Source of the DNA: an uncultured Carnobacterium sp.
GTDB lineage: Bacteria; Bacillota; Bacilli; Lactobacillales; Aerococcaceae
Reading direction: 5' to 3'
Assembly: GCA_937976325.1 (NCBI GenBank)
Contig: CALJSD010000169.1
Location: 1-22,445, forward strand
Length of the DNA stretch: 22,445 nt
Part shown: one piece after another, positions 7,677-14,800 of the stretch
Layout of the letters: the number at the start of each line of letters is the position of its first letter
How positions within the stretch are numbered: the stretch's first letter is position 1
Notes under the pieces: generated by a model
Told to the model about the DNA's origin: nothing
Seen by the model: the letters and a program-made list of their open reading frames with translations, nothing else
Database searches by the model: none
Program-made: the position numbers and the translations under genes

Positions 7677-9626
7677 TTATTGAGTGAATTCTTCTAGAGC
7701 TAGAGACGCTTCTTCCCACTCAGCGAGAAGTGTTTCTTGGCGTTCAAGAAGGGCGCCTTCTTCGGTTGAGAGGGCAGCGGATTTATCTGGATCAGAATAG
7801 TTTTCTTCCAGTGTCATCGCCTCGTGCACTTGTTCGAGGGCCGTTTCAATATCATGCATCTCAGTTTCTAGTTGCTCGATGCGACGAGTGAGCGTACGGA
7901 TTTGACGTTGCTCTTCTTTAGAGGCATGGTAGCTGGCTTTGGCTTCTGTCATCGGCTCAGCTGTTGTTGTTTCGACACTCTTGGCCTCTTGCAACGCGGC
8001 GAGTTCTTCTTTCTCTTGTTTTTTCTCGAGATAGTAGTCATAGTCGCCTAAATACAGCGTGCTTCCAGTTTCTTCAATCTCCAAAATGGCCGTTGCGACC
8101 TTATTGATGAAGAAACGGTCATGCGATACGAAGCAAATCGTGCCGTCGTAGTCGATAAGGGCATCCTCGAGGACTTCTTTACTGTCGATGTCCAAGTGGT
8201 TGGTTGGTTCGTCGAGCAATAGGAAATTATCATGTTCAAGAGACAGTTTGCAAAGCGCTAAACGGGCCTTTTCGCCCCCGCTAAGTTGAGCGGTTGTTTT
8301 CTCTACGTCGTTTCCTGAGAAAAGGAAGCTGCCGAGAATCGAACGGACGTCTTTTTCAGGCATTGTTGAATGGCGAGACCAGAGTTCTTCTAGAACCGTT
8401 TGATTCGATGAGAGGCCGGCCAAGTTTTGGTCGTAGTAGCCGACTTGAACGCCAGCGCCTAAATCAATCGAGCCCTCGATTAAAGGAAGTTCTCCCGTAA
8501 TCGACTTCAAGAGGGTAGATTTTCCAATACCGTTAGGCCCCACAATCGCGATGGCTTCACGCTTACGAAGTTGGAAGGAAATCGGACCGCTCAAGGCTTC
8601 GTGGTCGTAGCCGATATAAGCATCAGTCACTTGCAACACTTGGTTTCCGGATTCGCGTTCAACGGTAAATTCAAAACGAGCAGAGCGCTGATCGCCTTTT
8701 GGTTTTTCTAAGCGTTCCATTTTCTCAAGTTTCTTACGGCGTGATTGCGCACGTTTCGTCGTTGAGGCGCGCACCAAGTTTTTCGCGATGAATTCTTCCA
8801 AGTCGTGAATCTCTTGTTGCTGCTTCTCGTAGGCCTTTTGTTTGAGTAAGTATCGTTGTTCGCGTTCTTCTAAGTAGTGCGAGTAGTTGCCCTTGTAATA
8901 TTCGCAGGCCTTATGACTGATTTCATAGACTTCGTTACACACGCGGTCTAAGAAGTATTGGTCATGGGATACGATGACAAGCGCGCTACTAGAAGAGCGT
9001 AAGTAGTCTTCAAGCCATGTCAATGTCTCGATATCCAAGTGGTTGGTTGGTTCGTCTAAAATGAGTAAGTCGTGTTTCTCTAATAAAATACGAGCTAGAG
9101 CTAAACGAGTACGTTGGCCCCCAGAGAGCGATTGAATTGGTTGATCGTAGTCTTCTGGATAGAAACGGAAGCCGTGAAGAACGGTACGAATTTCAGACTC
9201 GTAACCATACGCATTCTTCTGGTTGAGGTCTTCTTGCAGTTGGTCGTAACGCTTCAAGGCGAGTTCGTACGCCACAGGGTCGCTCAGAAGGTCTGGGTCG
9301 CCGAGTTGTTCGGCCGCTTTTTGCGCTTGTTTCTTCAAAGTTTCCACATCTTCAAAGAGATGCACCATTTCTTCCCAAACGGTACGCGAAGACTCGATGG
9401 CAGCGTATTGGTCTAAGTAGCCAATCGAGAGGTCTTTCTTCTTTGACACAGCGCCAAGTGAAGGTTCTTCGATACCAGCCAACATTTTTAGCAGTGTGGA
9501 TTTTCCAGTACCATTACGGCCAACGATGGCAATCCGCGAATTTTCTTGAATATGAATTGTAATATTTTCAAATAGGACTTCATCCGCAAACGTACGCGCG
9601 AGTCCTTGTCCTTGTAGTAAAATCAT
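7677..9626 (-). CDS. ydiF: ABC-F family ribosome-associated ATPase (YdiF type)
   Basis: This soluble protein has two ATPase domains and no membrane segment, as in the ABC-F translation factors that bind the ribosomal E-site. Domain 1 has GRNGTGKST near residue 36, LSGGQRTR and LILDEPTNHLD. Domain 2 has GPNGIGKST, LSGGEKAR and LLLDEPTNHLD. Both catalytic glutamates are present. The basic inter-domain linker (RASTTKRAQSRRKK) and a C-terminal coiled coil of about 100 residues fit the family. I place the start at the ATG at 9626, because AAAGGA lies seven bases upstream; an upstream TTG at 9641 would put that site inside the gene. The length is 649 aa. Position next to rex matches B. subtilis ydiF. 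It is probably a housekeeping factor; antibiotic resistance is not indicated. Confidence 0.93.
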   Translation of the reverse strand: MILLQGQGLARTFADEVLFENITIHIQENSRIAIVGRNGTGKSTLLKMLAGIEEPSLGAVSKKKDLSIGYLDQYAAIESSRTVWEEMVHLFEDVETLKKQAQKAAEQLGDPDLLSDPVAYELALKRYDQLQEDLNQKNAYGYESEIRTVLHGFRFYPEDYDQPIQSLSGGQRTRLALARILLEKHDLLILDEPTNHLDIETLTWLEDYLRSSSSALVIVSHDQYFLDRVCNEVYEISHKACEYYKGNYSHYLEEREQRYLLKQKAYEKQQQEIHDLEEFIAKNLVRASTTKRAQSRRKKLEKMERLEKPKGDQRSARFEFTVERESGNQVLQVTDAYIGYDHEALSGPISFQLRKREAIAIVGPNGIGKSTLLKSITGELPLIEGSIDLGAGVQVGYYDQNLAGLSSNQTVLEELWSRHSTMPEKDVRSILGSFLFSGNDVEKTTAQLSGGEKARLALCKLSLEHDNFLLLDEPTNHLDIDSKEVLEDALIDYDGTICFVSHDRFFINKVATAILEIEETGSTLYLGDYDYYLEKKQEKEELAALQEAKSVETTTAEPMTEAKASYHASKEEQRQIRTLTRRIEQLETEMHDIETALEQVHEAMTLEENYSDPDKSAALSTEEGALLERQETLLAEWEEASLALEEFTQ

Positions 9627-9655
9627 GACGGGTCCTTTCAATGTAGTTTCAGTTT

Positions 9656-9683
9656 ATTTTAGCATAAAAAAGAAGGGGAACAA
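9656..9683 (-). promoter_or_regulatory. Promoter of the ABC-F gene
   Basis: On the minus strand TTGTTC (9683-9678), a 16-bp spacer and extended -10 TGcTAAAAT (9664-9656), about 30 bp upstream of the chosen start. Confidence 0.75.
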
Positions 9684-9707
9684 TATTGATACGCGTTCTT
9701 CTTTGCA

Positions 9708-9735
9708 TTCACATTCACAATAGGGAGGTTGTGAA
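9708..9735. promoter_or_regulatory. Rex-like half-sites between the ABC-F gene and rex
   Basis: TTCACA (9708-9713) and TTCACAA (9714-9720) are followed by TTGTGAA (9729-9735). These equal the half-sites of the firmicute Rex operator TTGTGAA-N4-TTCACAA, but the last two face outward with an 8-bp gap. A further TTGTGAA (9804-9810) overlaps the rex -35. Autoregulation is plausible but the canonical arrangement is absent. Confidence 0.4.
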
Positions 9736-9803
9736 GAAAAAAGCACAAGGCTTGCTGTATATAAGCGAAATTCATAATAATTCGTGAGAGCAAGGCAAAG
9801 TGT

Positions 9804-9833
9804 TTGTGAAATAAAAAGTTGTTGTGATAGAAT
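9804..9833 (+). promoter_or_regulatory. Probable rex promoter
   Basis: TTGTGA (9804-9809), an 18-bp spacer and an extended -10 TGaTAGAAT (9825-9833). The -35 is embedded in a Rex-like half-site TTGTGAA. Confidence 0.6.
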
Positions 9834-9868
9834 ACGCATGGATATAAAAGAAAAAGGGAGTTTTATTC

Positions 9869-10516
9869 ATGAAAGATATTAACGAAATGAAGGAAATCGA
9901 AGTGCCACGCGCAACAGCGAAACGTTTGGCCATTTATCATCGTTACTTACGTTTCTTGCACGATGCAGGAAAACGTCGCATCTCATCAACAGAATTAAGT
10001 GAAGCCGTAAAAGTAGATAGCGCAACAATCCGTCGTGACTTCTCATACTTTGGAGCTTTAGGAAAACGTGGATATGGATATGATGTAGAATACTTATTAG
10101 AATTCTTCAGCCATACTTTAAACCAAGATCGCCTAACAAACGTAGCTTTAGTAGGGGTTGGTAAATTAGGACAAGCGCTCTTAAACTACAATTTCCACCA
10201 AAGCAACAACGTGCGTATTAGCGCAGCGTTCGACGTAAACGAAGACATCGTTGGAACTATCCAAACAGGTGTGCCAGTTTACAGCATGGATGAAATGGTA
10301 GAACAATTGAAAGTTCAACAAATCCAAGTGGCTATCTTAACAGTGCCACAAGATGTAGCTCAAGAAACAGCAGACCGCTTAGTAGAAGCAAATGTTCGCG
10401 GAATCTTGAACTTCACACCAATCCGCTTAGACGTACCAGAAAACGTTCGAGTTCAAAACGTGGACTTAACAAACGAACTTCAAACACTAATTTATTTCTT
10501 GGACAACCAAAAATAA
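9869..10516 (+). CDS. rex: Redox-sensing transcriptional repressor Rex
   Basis: Rex is a homodimeric repressor that senses the NADH/NAD+ ratio and controls fermentation and respiration genes. The 215-aa protein has an N-terminal winged helix (about residues 10-80, with KVDSATIRRDFSYFGALGKRGYGY) and a Rossmann domain with the loop GVGKLGQAL (96-104). The asparagine common in the third variable position is lysine here. The C-terminal swapped helix ends LQTLIYFLDNQK. The start is at the ATG behind AAAGGGAG; a second in-frame ATG six codons on has no better site. The gene order ABC-F / rex / groESL resembles B. subtilis ydiF-ydiH-groESL. Terminator follows directly. Confidence 0.97.
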   Translation: MKDINEMKEIEVPRATAKRLAIYHRYLRFLHDAGKRRISSTELSEAVKVDSATIRRDFSYFGALGKRGYGYDVEYLLEFFSHTLNQDRLTNVALVGVGKLGQALLNYNFHQSNNVRISAAFDVNEDIVGTIQTGVPVYSMDEMVEQLKVQQIQVAILTVPQDVAQETADRLVEANVRGILNFTPIRLDVPENVRVQNVDLTNELQTLIYFLDNQK

Positions 10517-10525
10517 TCTGTTGAG

Positions 10526-10551
10526 AGGCATCCTTAAAGGGTGCCTTTTTT
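10526..10551 (+). terminator. Terminator of rex
   Basis: AGGCATCC (10526-10533) pairs with GGGTGCCT (10539-10546) with one G-U pair, followed by a T-tract. Confidence 0.88.
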
Positions 10552-10560
10552 GTATAAAAA

Positions 10561-10602
10561 ATAAGCACTAATCCAATCCGATTTGCGGAGAGATTAGTGC
10601 TT
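10561..10602 (-). terminator. Terminator of the small membrane-protein gene, overlapping its stop
   Basis: AAGCACTAATC (10563-10573) pairs with GATTAGTGCTT (10592-10602), with an inner TCCG/CGGA pair. Read on the minus strand it ends in a T-rich run. The outer arm contains the TAA stop of the gene. Confidence 0.8.
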
Positions 10603-10857
10603 TTCTTTTGGTCCTTTATCGTCTAGTGAATCCTCGTCATCGGGAAGATTCTCGATGAGGTTGGCGAGTTTTTTCAACTCGTTATAGGTGCGAAGCATGT
10701 TGATACTTGTTACGATGCTTGTCGTTGCGAATAGACAGCAGAATAATGTGATAAAGTCAAATCCATTTCCAGGATAATGCGTCGTTGCTAGAAAGATAAA
10801 GAAGACGGCTAATATGATTTCAAAATATAGTTTTCTGAAGAAACTTTTTCGTGTCAT
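10594..10857 (-). CDS. Small two-helix membrane protein, unknown function
   Basis: The 87-aa product begins with a short basic stretch (MTRKSFFRK), then has two hydrophobic segments: about residues 13-25 (EIILAVFFIFLAT) and 36-52 (ITLFCCLFATTSIVTSI). It ends in a charged tail rich in Asp, Glu and Lys (ENLPDDEDSLDDKGPKEKH). This predicts a two-helix membrane protein with a cytoplasmic acidic tail. I choose the ATG at 10857 because AAAGG lies nine bases upstream; the ATG at 10866 would abut that site. It has a recognisable promoter and terminator, so it is probably a real gene. It is divergent from groESL. I do not recognise the family. Confidence 0.72.
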   Translation of the reverse strand: MTRKSFFRKLYFEIILAVFFIFLATTHYPGNGFDFITLFCCLFATTSIVTSINMLRTYNELKKLANLIENLPDDEDSLDDKGPKEKH

Positions 10858-10880
10858 AGCAATCATCCTTTCCTGTCAAA

Positions 10881-10909
10881 ATCTTACAAAATTCCAGACA
10901 AATAAGCAA
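10881..10909 (-). promoter_or_regulatory. Promoter of the small membrane-protein gene
   Basis: On the minus strand TTGCTT (10909-10904), a 17-bp spacer and TAAGAT (10886-10881). Confidence 0.55.
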
Positions 10910-10919
10910 GTATTTATTC

Positions 10920-10948
10920 TTGATTTTTCCTGACCAAATGAGTATCAT
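10920..10948 (+). promoter_or_regulatory. groESL promoter
   Basis: TTGATT (10920-10925), a 17-bp spacer and TATCAT (10943-10948). The predicted start of transcription lies just before the CIRCE element, the usual arrangement for HrcA repression. Confidence 0.75.
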
Positions 10949-10959
10949 AAAACTATGAG

Positions 10960-10986
10960 TTAGCACTCAGTGTTTTTGAGTGCTAA
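10960..10986 (+). promoter_or_regulatory. CIRCE operator (HrcA binding site)
   Basis: A perfect match to the consensus: TTAGCACTC (10960-10968), nine bases, GAGTGCTAA (10978-10986). HrcA binds this element and represses chaperone operons until heat or misfolded protein titrates GroEL. hrcA itself is not in the window. Confidence 0.98.
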
Positions 10987-11008
10987 AAAAGATGAAGGAG
11001 GATTTCAT

Positions 11009-11278
11009 ATGTTAAAGCCTTTAAAAGATAGAGTTGTTATTCAAATGGTAGAGCAAGAAGAAAAAACTGCTGGAGGATTATTCCTACCAACAACTGCTCA
11101 AGAAAAATTACAATTTGCAAAAGTCATCGCAACAAGCGAATTCACTGCTGCAGAAGACCGTCAAGTAGCGGTTGGCGATAAAGTCGTATTCGAGAAATAT
11201 TCAGGAACAGAAGTTAAATTAGATGGTCAAGAATATATCATCGTGAAAGAAAAAGACATTATCGCAATTGTTGAATAA
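11009..11278 (+). CDS. groES: Co-chaperonin GroES
   Basis: GroES is the heptameric lid of the GroEL folding chamber. The 89-aa protein begins MLKPLKDRVVI and carries the mobile loop EEKTAGGLFLP, which docks onto GroEL, then the beta-barrel ending EYIIVKEKDIIAIVE. The start at 11009 is set by AAGGAGG eight bases upstream; frames opening earlier would run through the CIRCE element. It is the first gene of the groESL operon, 14 bp before groEL, under a promoter with perfect CIRCE. The length is a few residues below the usual 94 but nothing essential is missing. Confidence 0.98.
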   Translation: MLKPLKDRVVIQMVEQEEKTAGGLFLPTTAQEKLQFAKVIATSEFTAAEDRQVAVGDKVVFEKYSGTEVKLDGQEYIIVKEKDIIAIVE

Positions 11279-11292
11279 AGGAGGATACAATT

Positions 11293-12912
11293 ATGGTGAA
11301 AGATATTAAATTTGCAGAAGACGCAAGAAGCGCCATGCTACGTGGTGTGGACGTTTTAGCGAACACAGTAAAAGTAACATTAGGACCAAAAGGACGTAAT
11401 GTCGTATTAGAAAAAGCATTCGGTTCTCCACTGATTACAAATGATGGGGTAACAATCGCTAAAGAAATCGAATTAGAAGATCACTTCGAAAACATGGGTG
11501 CAAAACTCGTGGCTGAAGTGGCTTCAAAAACAAACGATATTGCCGGTGACGGTACAACAACAGCGACTGTTTTAACACAAGCCATCGTTCGTGAAGGATT
11601 GAAAAACGTAACTGCTGGAGCAAACCCAGTAGGCATCCGTCGCGGGATTGAACTTGCGACTAAAGCAGCGGTTGAAGAATTACACCGCATTTCTCGTCCA
11701 GTAGAATCAAAAGAAGCCATCGCACAAGTTGCGGCTATTTCTTCAGGTTCAGCTGAAGTCGGTGAATTAATCGCTGAAGCTATGGAAAAAGTGGGCAACG
11801 ACGGTGTTATCACAATCGAAGAATCTAAAGGAATTGAAACAGAATTAGATGTTGTAGAAGGAATGCAATTTGACCGTGGTTACTTATCACAATACATGGT
11901 AACAGATAACGACAAGATGATTGCGACTTTAGACAATCCATTTATCTTAATCACAGATAAAAAAGTGTCAAACATCCAAGAAATCATTCCATTATTAGAA
12001 CAAATCGTTCAACAAGGACGTGCGTTATTAATCATCGCGGATGACGTGGATGGCGAAGCTTTACCAACATTAGTATTAAACAAATTACGCGGAACATTTA
12101 ACGTGGTAGCTGTAAAAGCTCCAGGATTCGGTGACCGTCGTAAAGCGATGTTAGAAGATATCGCTGTGTTAACAGGTGCTCAAGTGATTACAGAAGACCT
12201 TGGCTTAGAATTAAAAGACGCAACATTAGCTCAATTAGGGACAGCTGGTAAAGTTGTGGTTTCTAAAGACAGCACTACAATCGTTGAAGGTGCAGGTTCT
12301 AAAGAATTAATCGCGAACCGTGTTGCTTTAATTCGCGCACAAGCACAAGATACAACAAGTGATTTTGACCGTGAAAAATTACATGAACGTCTTGCTAAAT
12401 TGTCAGGTGGGGTTGCCGTAATTAAAGTCGGTGCCGCTACTGAAACTGAATTAAAAGAGAAAAAACTTCGCATTGAAGATGCCTTAAACGCAACTCGCGC
12501 AGCGGTTGAAGAAGGTATCGTTTCAGGTGGGGGAACAGCTCTTGTGAACGTTCAAAAAGTCGTAGACGCTCTTGAATTAGAAGGCGACTTAGCGACAGGC
12601 GCGAAAATCGTATCTCGTTCATTAGAAGAACCATTACGTCAAATCGCAGAAAATGCGGGTCTTGAAGGTTCAGTCATTGTTGCTCGTTTGAAATCTGAAG
12701 AAAAAGGAATTGGATACAATGCCGCTACAGATGAATGGGTAAACATGATTGAAGCAGGTATCGTGGACCCAACAAAAGTAACACGTTCTGCATTGCAAAA
12801 TGCTGCATCTGTTTCAGCATTATTATTAACAACAGAAGCTGTTGTAGCTGACAAACCAGCTCCAGTAGCACCACCAATGCCAGGGATGGATCCGGGCATG
12901 GGTATGATGTAA
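11293..12912 (+). CDS. groEL: Chaperonin GroEL
   Basis: GroEL is the 60-kDa ATP-driven chaperonin that folds cytosolic proteins in tetradecameric rings. The 539-aa sequence shows the family blocks in order: TLGPKGRNVVLEK and NDGVTIAKEIELED near the N-terminus, the ATP-binding GDGTTTATVL, the apical domain including PFILITDKKVSN and APGFGDRRKAMLEDIA, VEEGIVSGGGTAL, and the C-terminal Gly-Met tail ending PGMGMM. An AAAGGAGG site precedes the ATG. It is co-transcribed with groES and ended by a strong terminator. It is complete. Confidence 0.99.
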   Translation: MVKDIKFAEDARSAMLRGVDVLANTVKVTLGPKGRNVVLEKAFGSPLITNDGVTIAKEIELEDHFENMGAKLVAEVASKTNDIAGDGTTTATVLTQAIVREGLKNVTAGANPVGIRRGIELATKAAVEELHRISRPVESKEAIAQVAAISSGSAEVGELIAEAMEKVGNDGVITIEESKGIETELDVVEGMQFDRGYLSQYMVTDNDKMIATLDNPFILITDKKVSNIQEIIPLLEQIVQQGRALLIIADDVDGEALPTLVLNKLRGTFNVVAVKAPGFGDRRKAMLEDIAVLTGAQVITEDLGLELKDATLAQLGTAGKVVVSKDSTTIVEGAGSKELIANRVALIRAQAQDTTSDFDREKLHERLAKLSGGVAVIKVGAATETELKEKKLRIEDALNATRAAVEEGIVSGGGTALVNVQKVVDALELEGDLATGAKIVSRSLEEPLRQIAENAGLEGSVIVARLKSEEKGIGYNAATDEWVNMIEAGIVDPTKVTRSALQNAASVSALLLTTEAVVADKPAPVAPPMPGMDPGMGMM

Positions 12913-12923
12913 TCCAAAAGGGC

Positions 12924-12955
12924 GAGGGGTGAAAGTTTTTCACCCCTCTTTTTCT
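12924..12955 (+). terminator. Terminator of groESL
   Basis: GAGGGGTGA (12924-12932) pairs with TCACCCCTC (12940-12948), extended by A-T pairs into a short loop, followed by a T-rich tract. Confidence 0.93.
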
Positions 12956-12975
12956 TTTTGGAATAAAACACCGCA

Positions 12976-13309
12976 AGGTGCTTACTAAAAAATGAACTTC
13001 GTTCAAAACTACGAACACTGAAGGATTTGTTTATAATAGCTGTAATGGGACAACGGTTCGAGCCTGTCGTCTCTCACCTCAAAAGCCTCAAAGGAGCCGT
13101 ACGGAATAACTTCCTACGGCTCCTAATTCGCATTTTGTGTTATTCCCCATTACTGCTACTATAAAATCCTTCGTGTTCTTCGTTTTGAACTCTTTTTTTG
13201 GTAATACTTATAAAAAAGATGATGGAATGGAGATAGTAGGAGAAAGTGCTACTCCTCGTGTTCTTCGTTTTGAACACTTTTTTGGAGATGCTTATAAAAA
13301 GAGGATGGA
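12976..13309. repeat. Module present three times around repeat element A
   Basis: This part of the 444-bp gene-free stretch 12913-13356 holds three copies of a roughly 40-55 bp module with the core GTGTTC-N3-GTTTTGAAC followed by a T-run and GTAA/GGAG...CTTATAAA. Two are direct copies, 13171-13226 and 13256-13309, 85 bp apart. Their first 20 bases are identical and the remainder similar. The third is a diverged copy in reverse orientation at about 12976-13017. The reverse copy and first direct copy form the outer arms of element A. Open frames here are low-complexity by-products of the repeats; I see no gene. Confidence 0.8.
13001..13190 (+). repeat. Long inverted-repeat element, copy A
   Basis: This 190-bp stretch folds on itself. 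Outer arms are GTTCAAAAC (13001-13009) with GTTTTGAAC (13182-13190), then GAACAC and GAAGGATTT with their complements. The inner arm is ATAATAGCTGTAATGGG (from 13033) against CCCCATTACTGCTACTAT (13146-13163). A hairpin lies in the middle: AGGAGCCGTA (13092-13101) with TACGGCTCCT (13115-13124), extended by GGAA/TTCC around a TAAC loop. Blocks 13051-13079, AAAGCCTCAAAG and 13123-13135 are almost identical to copy B at 19428-19622. It lies after the groEL terminator, oriented opposite to copy B. It could be a non-autonomous mobile element or a structured RNA. Confidence 0.85.
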
Positions 13310-13319
13310 TAGAGGAAGA

Positions 13320-13351
13320 AAATAAGACCAACGGATATGTTGGTCTTATTT
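13320..13351. terminator. Terminator of the SMI1/KNR4 gene (bidirectional)
   Basis: A perfect 13-bp stem, AAATAAGACCAAC (13320-13332) with its complement at 13339-13351, six-base loop, and T-rich sequence on the minus strand just after the stop of the gene to the right. Confidence 0.88.
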
Positions 13352-13356
13352 TGTGG

Positions 13357-14061
13357 TTATGATAATAGGGCTTTGCAGTGCGCGTATTCTGGATAAGAAG
13401 CGAATTCTGCACTGAGGAAGTCCTCGATAAAGGCGAAGCGTTCTTTATATAGCGAACGAACGGCGTCGGACTCTGTATGCTCTAAGGCATAGGCTGTTTG
13501 CTGCAAGAAGAGTTGTGGGTGGGTGTCTTGCAAGATTTCAAGGAGTCCCTCCAGTGTATCAGCGTTTTCCTGTCCGATTTGTTGCAGCAAGGTATGGATG
13601 GAAATCCAGTCTTTCATATCATACGTTATGTCTTCGGTTGTTACCTCCAGTTGAGAGAGGAAATCGTCAAAGGTGTTTGCCACTTCGAGCCATTGATCCA
13701 TTTCAACATCAATCAGACGGATGCTTGGTTCCTTGTCAGGTCCATTTTGATAATCGAAGGCATAGAAGACAGGTCCGTCTTGGAAAAAGACTACGAAGTA
13801 CTCAGGCAATCCGGTTACTTCTGGAGACCATGAGGCATCGAGAATACTTGGGAAATACGGGCCTCCTGAGTAGCCACTCAGTCCATTACAGAGCGCGTAG
13901 TCGAGGCCAAAACGCGTTGGTTCAGCCGTTGTAATCTTAGTGTTCGTGAAGAATCCGGCACCATTTTCCAAAAGAAAATCATTGTAGCTCTGTGGTAGTG
14001 GAAAACGAGAGAAATTCTCCTTCGTCTGTGGAATGGGTGAGAATAACTGATGCTGAATCAT
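13357..14061 (-). CDS. SMI1/KNR4 (SUKH) family protein
   Basis: The 234-aa product has the SMI1/KNR4 domain in its first 150 residues: FPLPQSYNDFLLENGAGFF at the front, then YFVVFFQDGPVFYAFDYQN, and the closing tryptophan-centred DQWLEVANTFDDFL. Bacterial SUKH proteins are often immunity proteins that neutralise secreted polymorphic toxins. No toxin gene, secretion gene or array of related immunity genes is nearby, so this copy is an orphan and may have another role. About 80 C-terminal residues are helical-looking and not part of the core domain. The start at 14061 is set by AAAGGAG four bases upstream; an upstream ATG at 14172 would add 37 residues that lie over the lemA promoter. It is divergent from lemA. 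Confidence 0.78.
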   Translation of the reverse strand: MIQHQLFSPIPQTKENFSRFPLPQSYNDFLLENGAGFFTNTKITTAEPTRFGLDYALCNGLSGYSGGPYFPSILDASWSPEVTGLPEYFVVFFQDGPVFYAFDYQNGPDKEPSIRLIDVEMDQWLEVANTFDDFLSQLEVTTEDITYDMKDWISIHTLLQQIGQENADTLEGLLEILQDTHPQLFLQQTAYALEHTESDAVRSLYKERFAFIEDFLSAEFASYPEYAHCKALLS

Positions 14062-14164
14062 GGGGCTCCTTTCTACTGCAAAATCCGTCTTAGGATGGAT
14101 GCAGAATATTTTACGTTTTGCTACTCTATCTTTACCTACTATTTTACACACAAATAGGAAAATA

Positions 14165-14173
14165 TGGTACAAT
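14165..14173 (+). promoter_or_regulatory. lemA extended -10 promoter
   Basis: TGgTACAAT (14165-14173), about 34 bp upstream of lemA. TTTACA at 14143-14148 could be a weak -35 with a long 19-bp spacer. Confidence 0.55.
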
Positions 14174-14206
14174 GAGGGTATTAAATCTAAAGGAGAGTGT
14201 CAAAAA

Positions 14207-14767
14207 ATGACAGTAGTATGGATTGTATTAGGAGTCTTAGCAGTAATTGTTCTATGGGCAATGTTTGCTTACAACGGACTTGTACAACAAAAAAACTGGG
14301 TTCAAGAAGCTTGGGCGCAAATCGATGTTCAATTACAACGTCGTAACGACTTAGTTCCAAACCTTGTTGAAACAGTAAAAGGTTACGCAAAACACGAACA
14401 AGAAACATTAACTCAAGTAATTGCGATGAGAAACCAAATTGCAAACATGGGTAGCGATGTTTCACCACAAGAAAAAATGGAAGCATCTAACCAATTATCA
14501 GGTGCTTTAAAAACTATTTTCGCTTTAGCTGAAAGCTATCCTGATTTAAAAGCGAACGACAGCTTCTTAAACTTACAAGAAGAATTGACAAACACAGAGA
14601 ACAAAATCTCTTACGCTCGTCAATTATACAATTCAAGTGTTGCGAGATATAACATCTCTATTCAATCAATTCCAACAAACATTATTGCTGGTTTTGGTGG
14701 ATTCACTAAAGAAGAAATGTTAGAAACTCCAGTTGAAGCTCGTAAAGTTCCTGAAGTGAAATTCTAA
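14207..14767 (+). CDS. lemA: LemA family membrane-anchored protein
   Basis: The 186-aa protein has a single N-terminal membrane helix (residues 2-23, TVVWIVLGVLAVIVLWAMFA) with the remainder a helical bundle. Conserved family blocks are EAWAQIDVQLQRRNDLVPNL, VKGYAKHE, ESYPDLKANDSFLNLQEELT, and ENKISYARQLYNSSVARYN. LemA proteins are of uncertain function but are very often encoded next to htpX, as here (33 bp gap), so a link to membrane-protein quality control is commonly inferred. I place the start at 14207, with AGGAG eleven bases upstream. A longer frame opens at 14060 but would cover the promoter and lose the N-terminal membrane helix. Confidence 0.95.
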   Translation: MTVVWIVLGVLAVIVLWAMFAYNGLVQQKNWVQEAWAQIDVQLQRRNDLVPNLVETVKGYAKHEQETLTQVIAMRNQIANMGSDVSPQEKMEASNQLSGALKTIFALAESYPDLKANDSFLNLQEELTNTENKISYARQLYNSSVARYNISIQSIPTNIIAGFGGFTKEEMLETPVEARKVPEVKF

Positions 14768-14800
14768 TTGACAGTTCATTAGTAGGGAGGGAGTGCTAGG

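Noticed and set aside
9627..9641. Upstream TTG start for the ABC-F gene
   Set aside because: It would place the AAAGGA ribosome binding site inside the coding region; the ATG at 9626 is correctly spaced from it.
10970..11008. Longer groES reading frame beginning inside the CIRCE element
   Set aside because: GroES homologues begin MLKPLKDRV, and AAGGAGG is spaced for the ATG at 11009.
13051..13079. tRNA-like T-loop (GGTTCGAGCC) in the repeat elements
   Set aside because: No acceptor, D or anticodon arm can be drawn around it, so it is not a tRNA gene.
12976..13309. CRISPR array
   Set aside because: Only two direct units with long, T-rich, similar sequence and no spacer pattern; no cas genes in the window.
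13137..13412. Open frames of 62 and 90 codons in the repeat-rich spacer after groEL
   Set aside because: Both lie across the direct repeats and terminator, are low-complexity, lack ribosome binding sites, and overlap on opposite strands. They are by-products of the repeats.
14060..14206. Extended N-terminus for lemA
   Set aside because: It would run through the lemA promoter and bury the N-terminal membrane helix; the ATG at 14207 fits the family.
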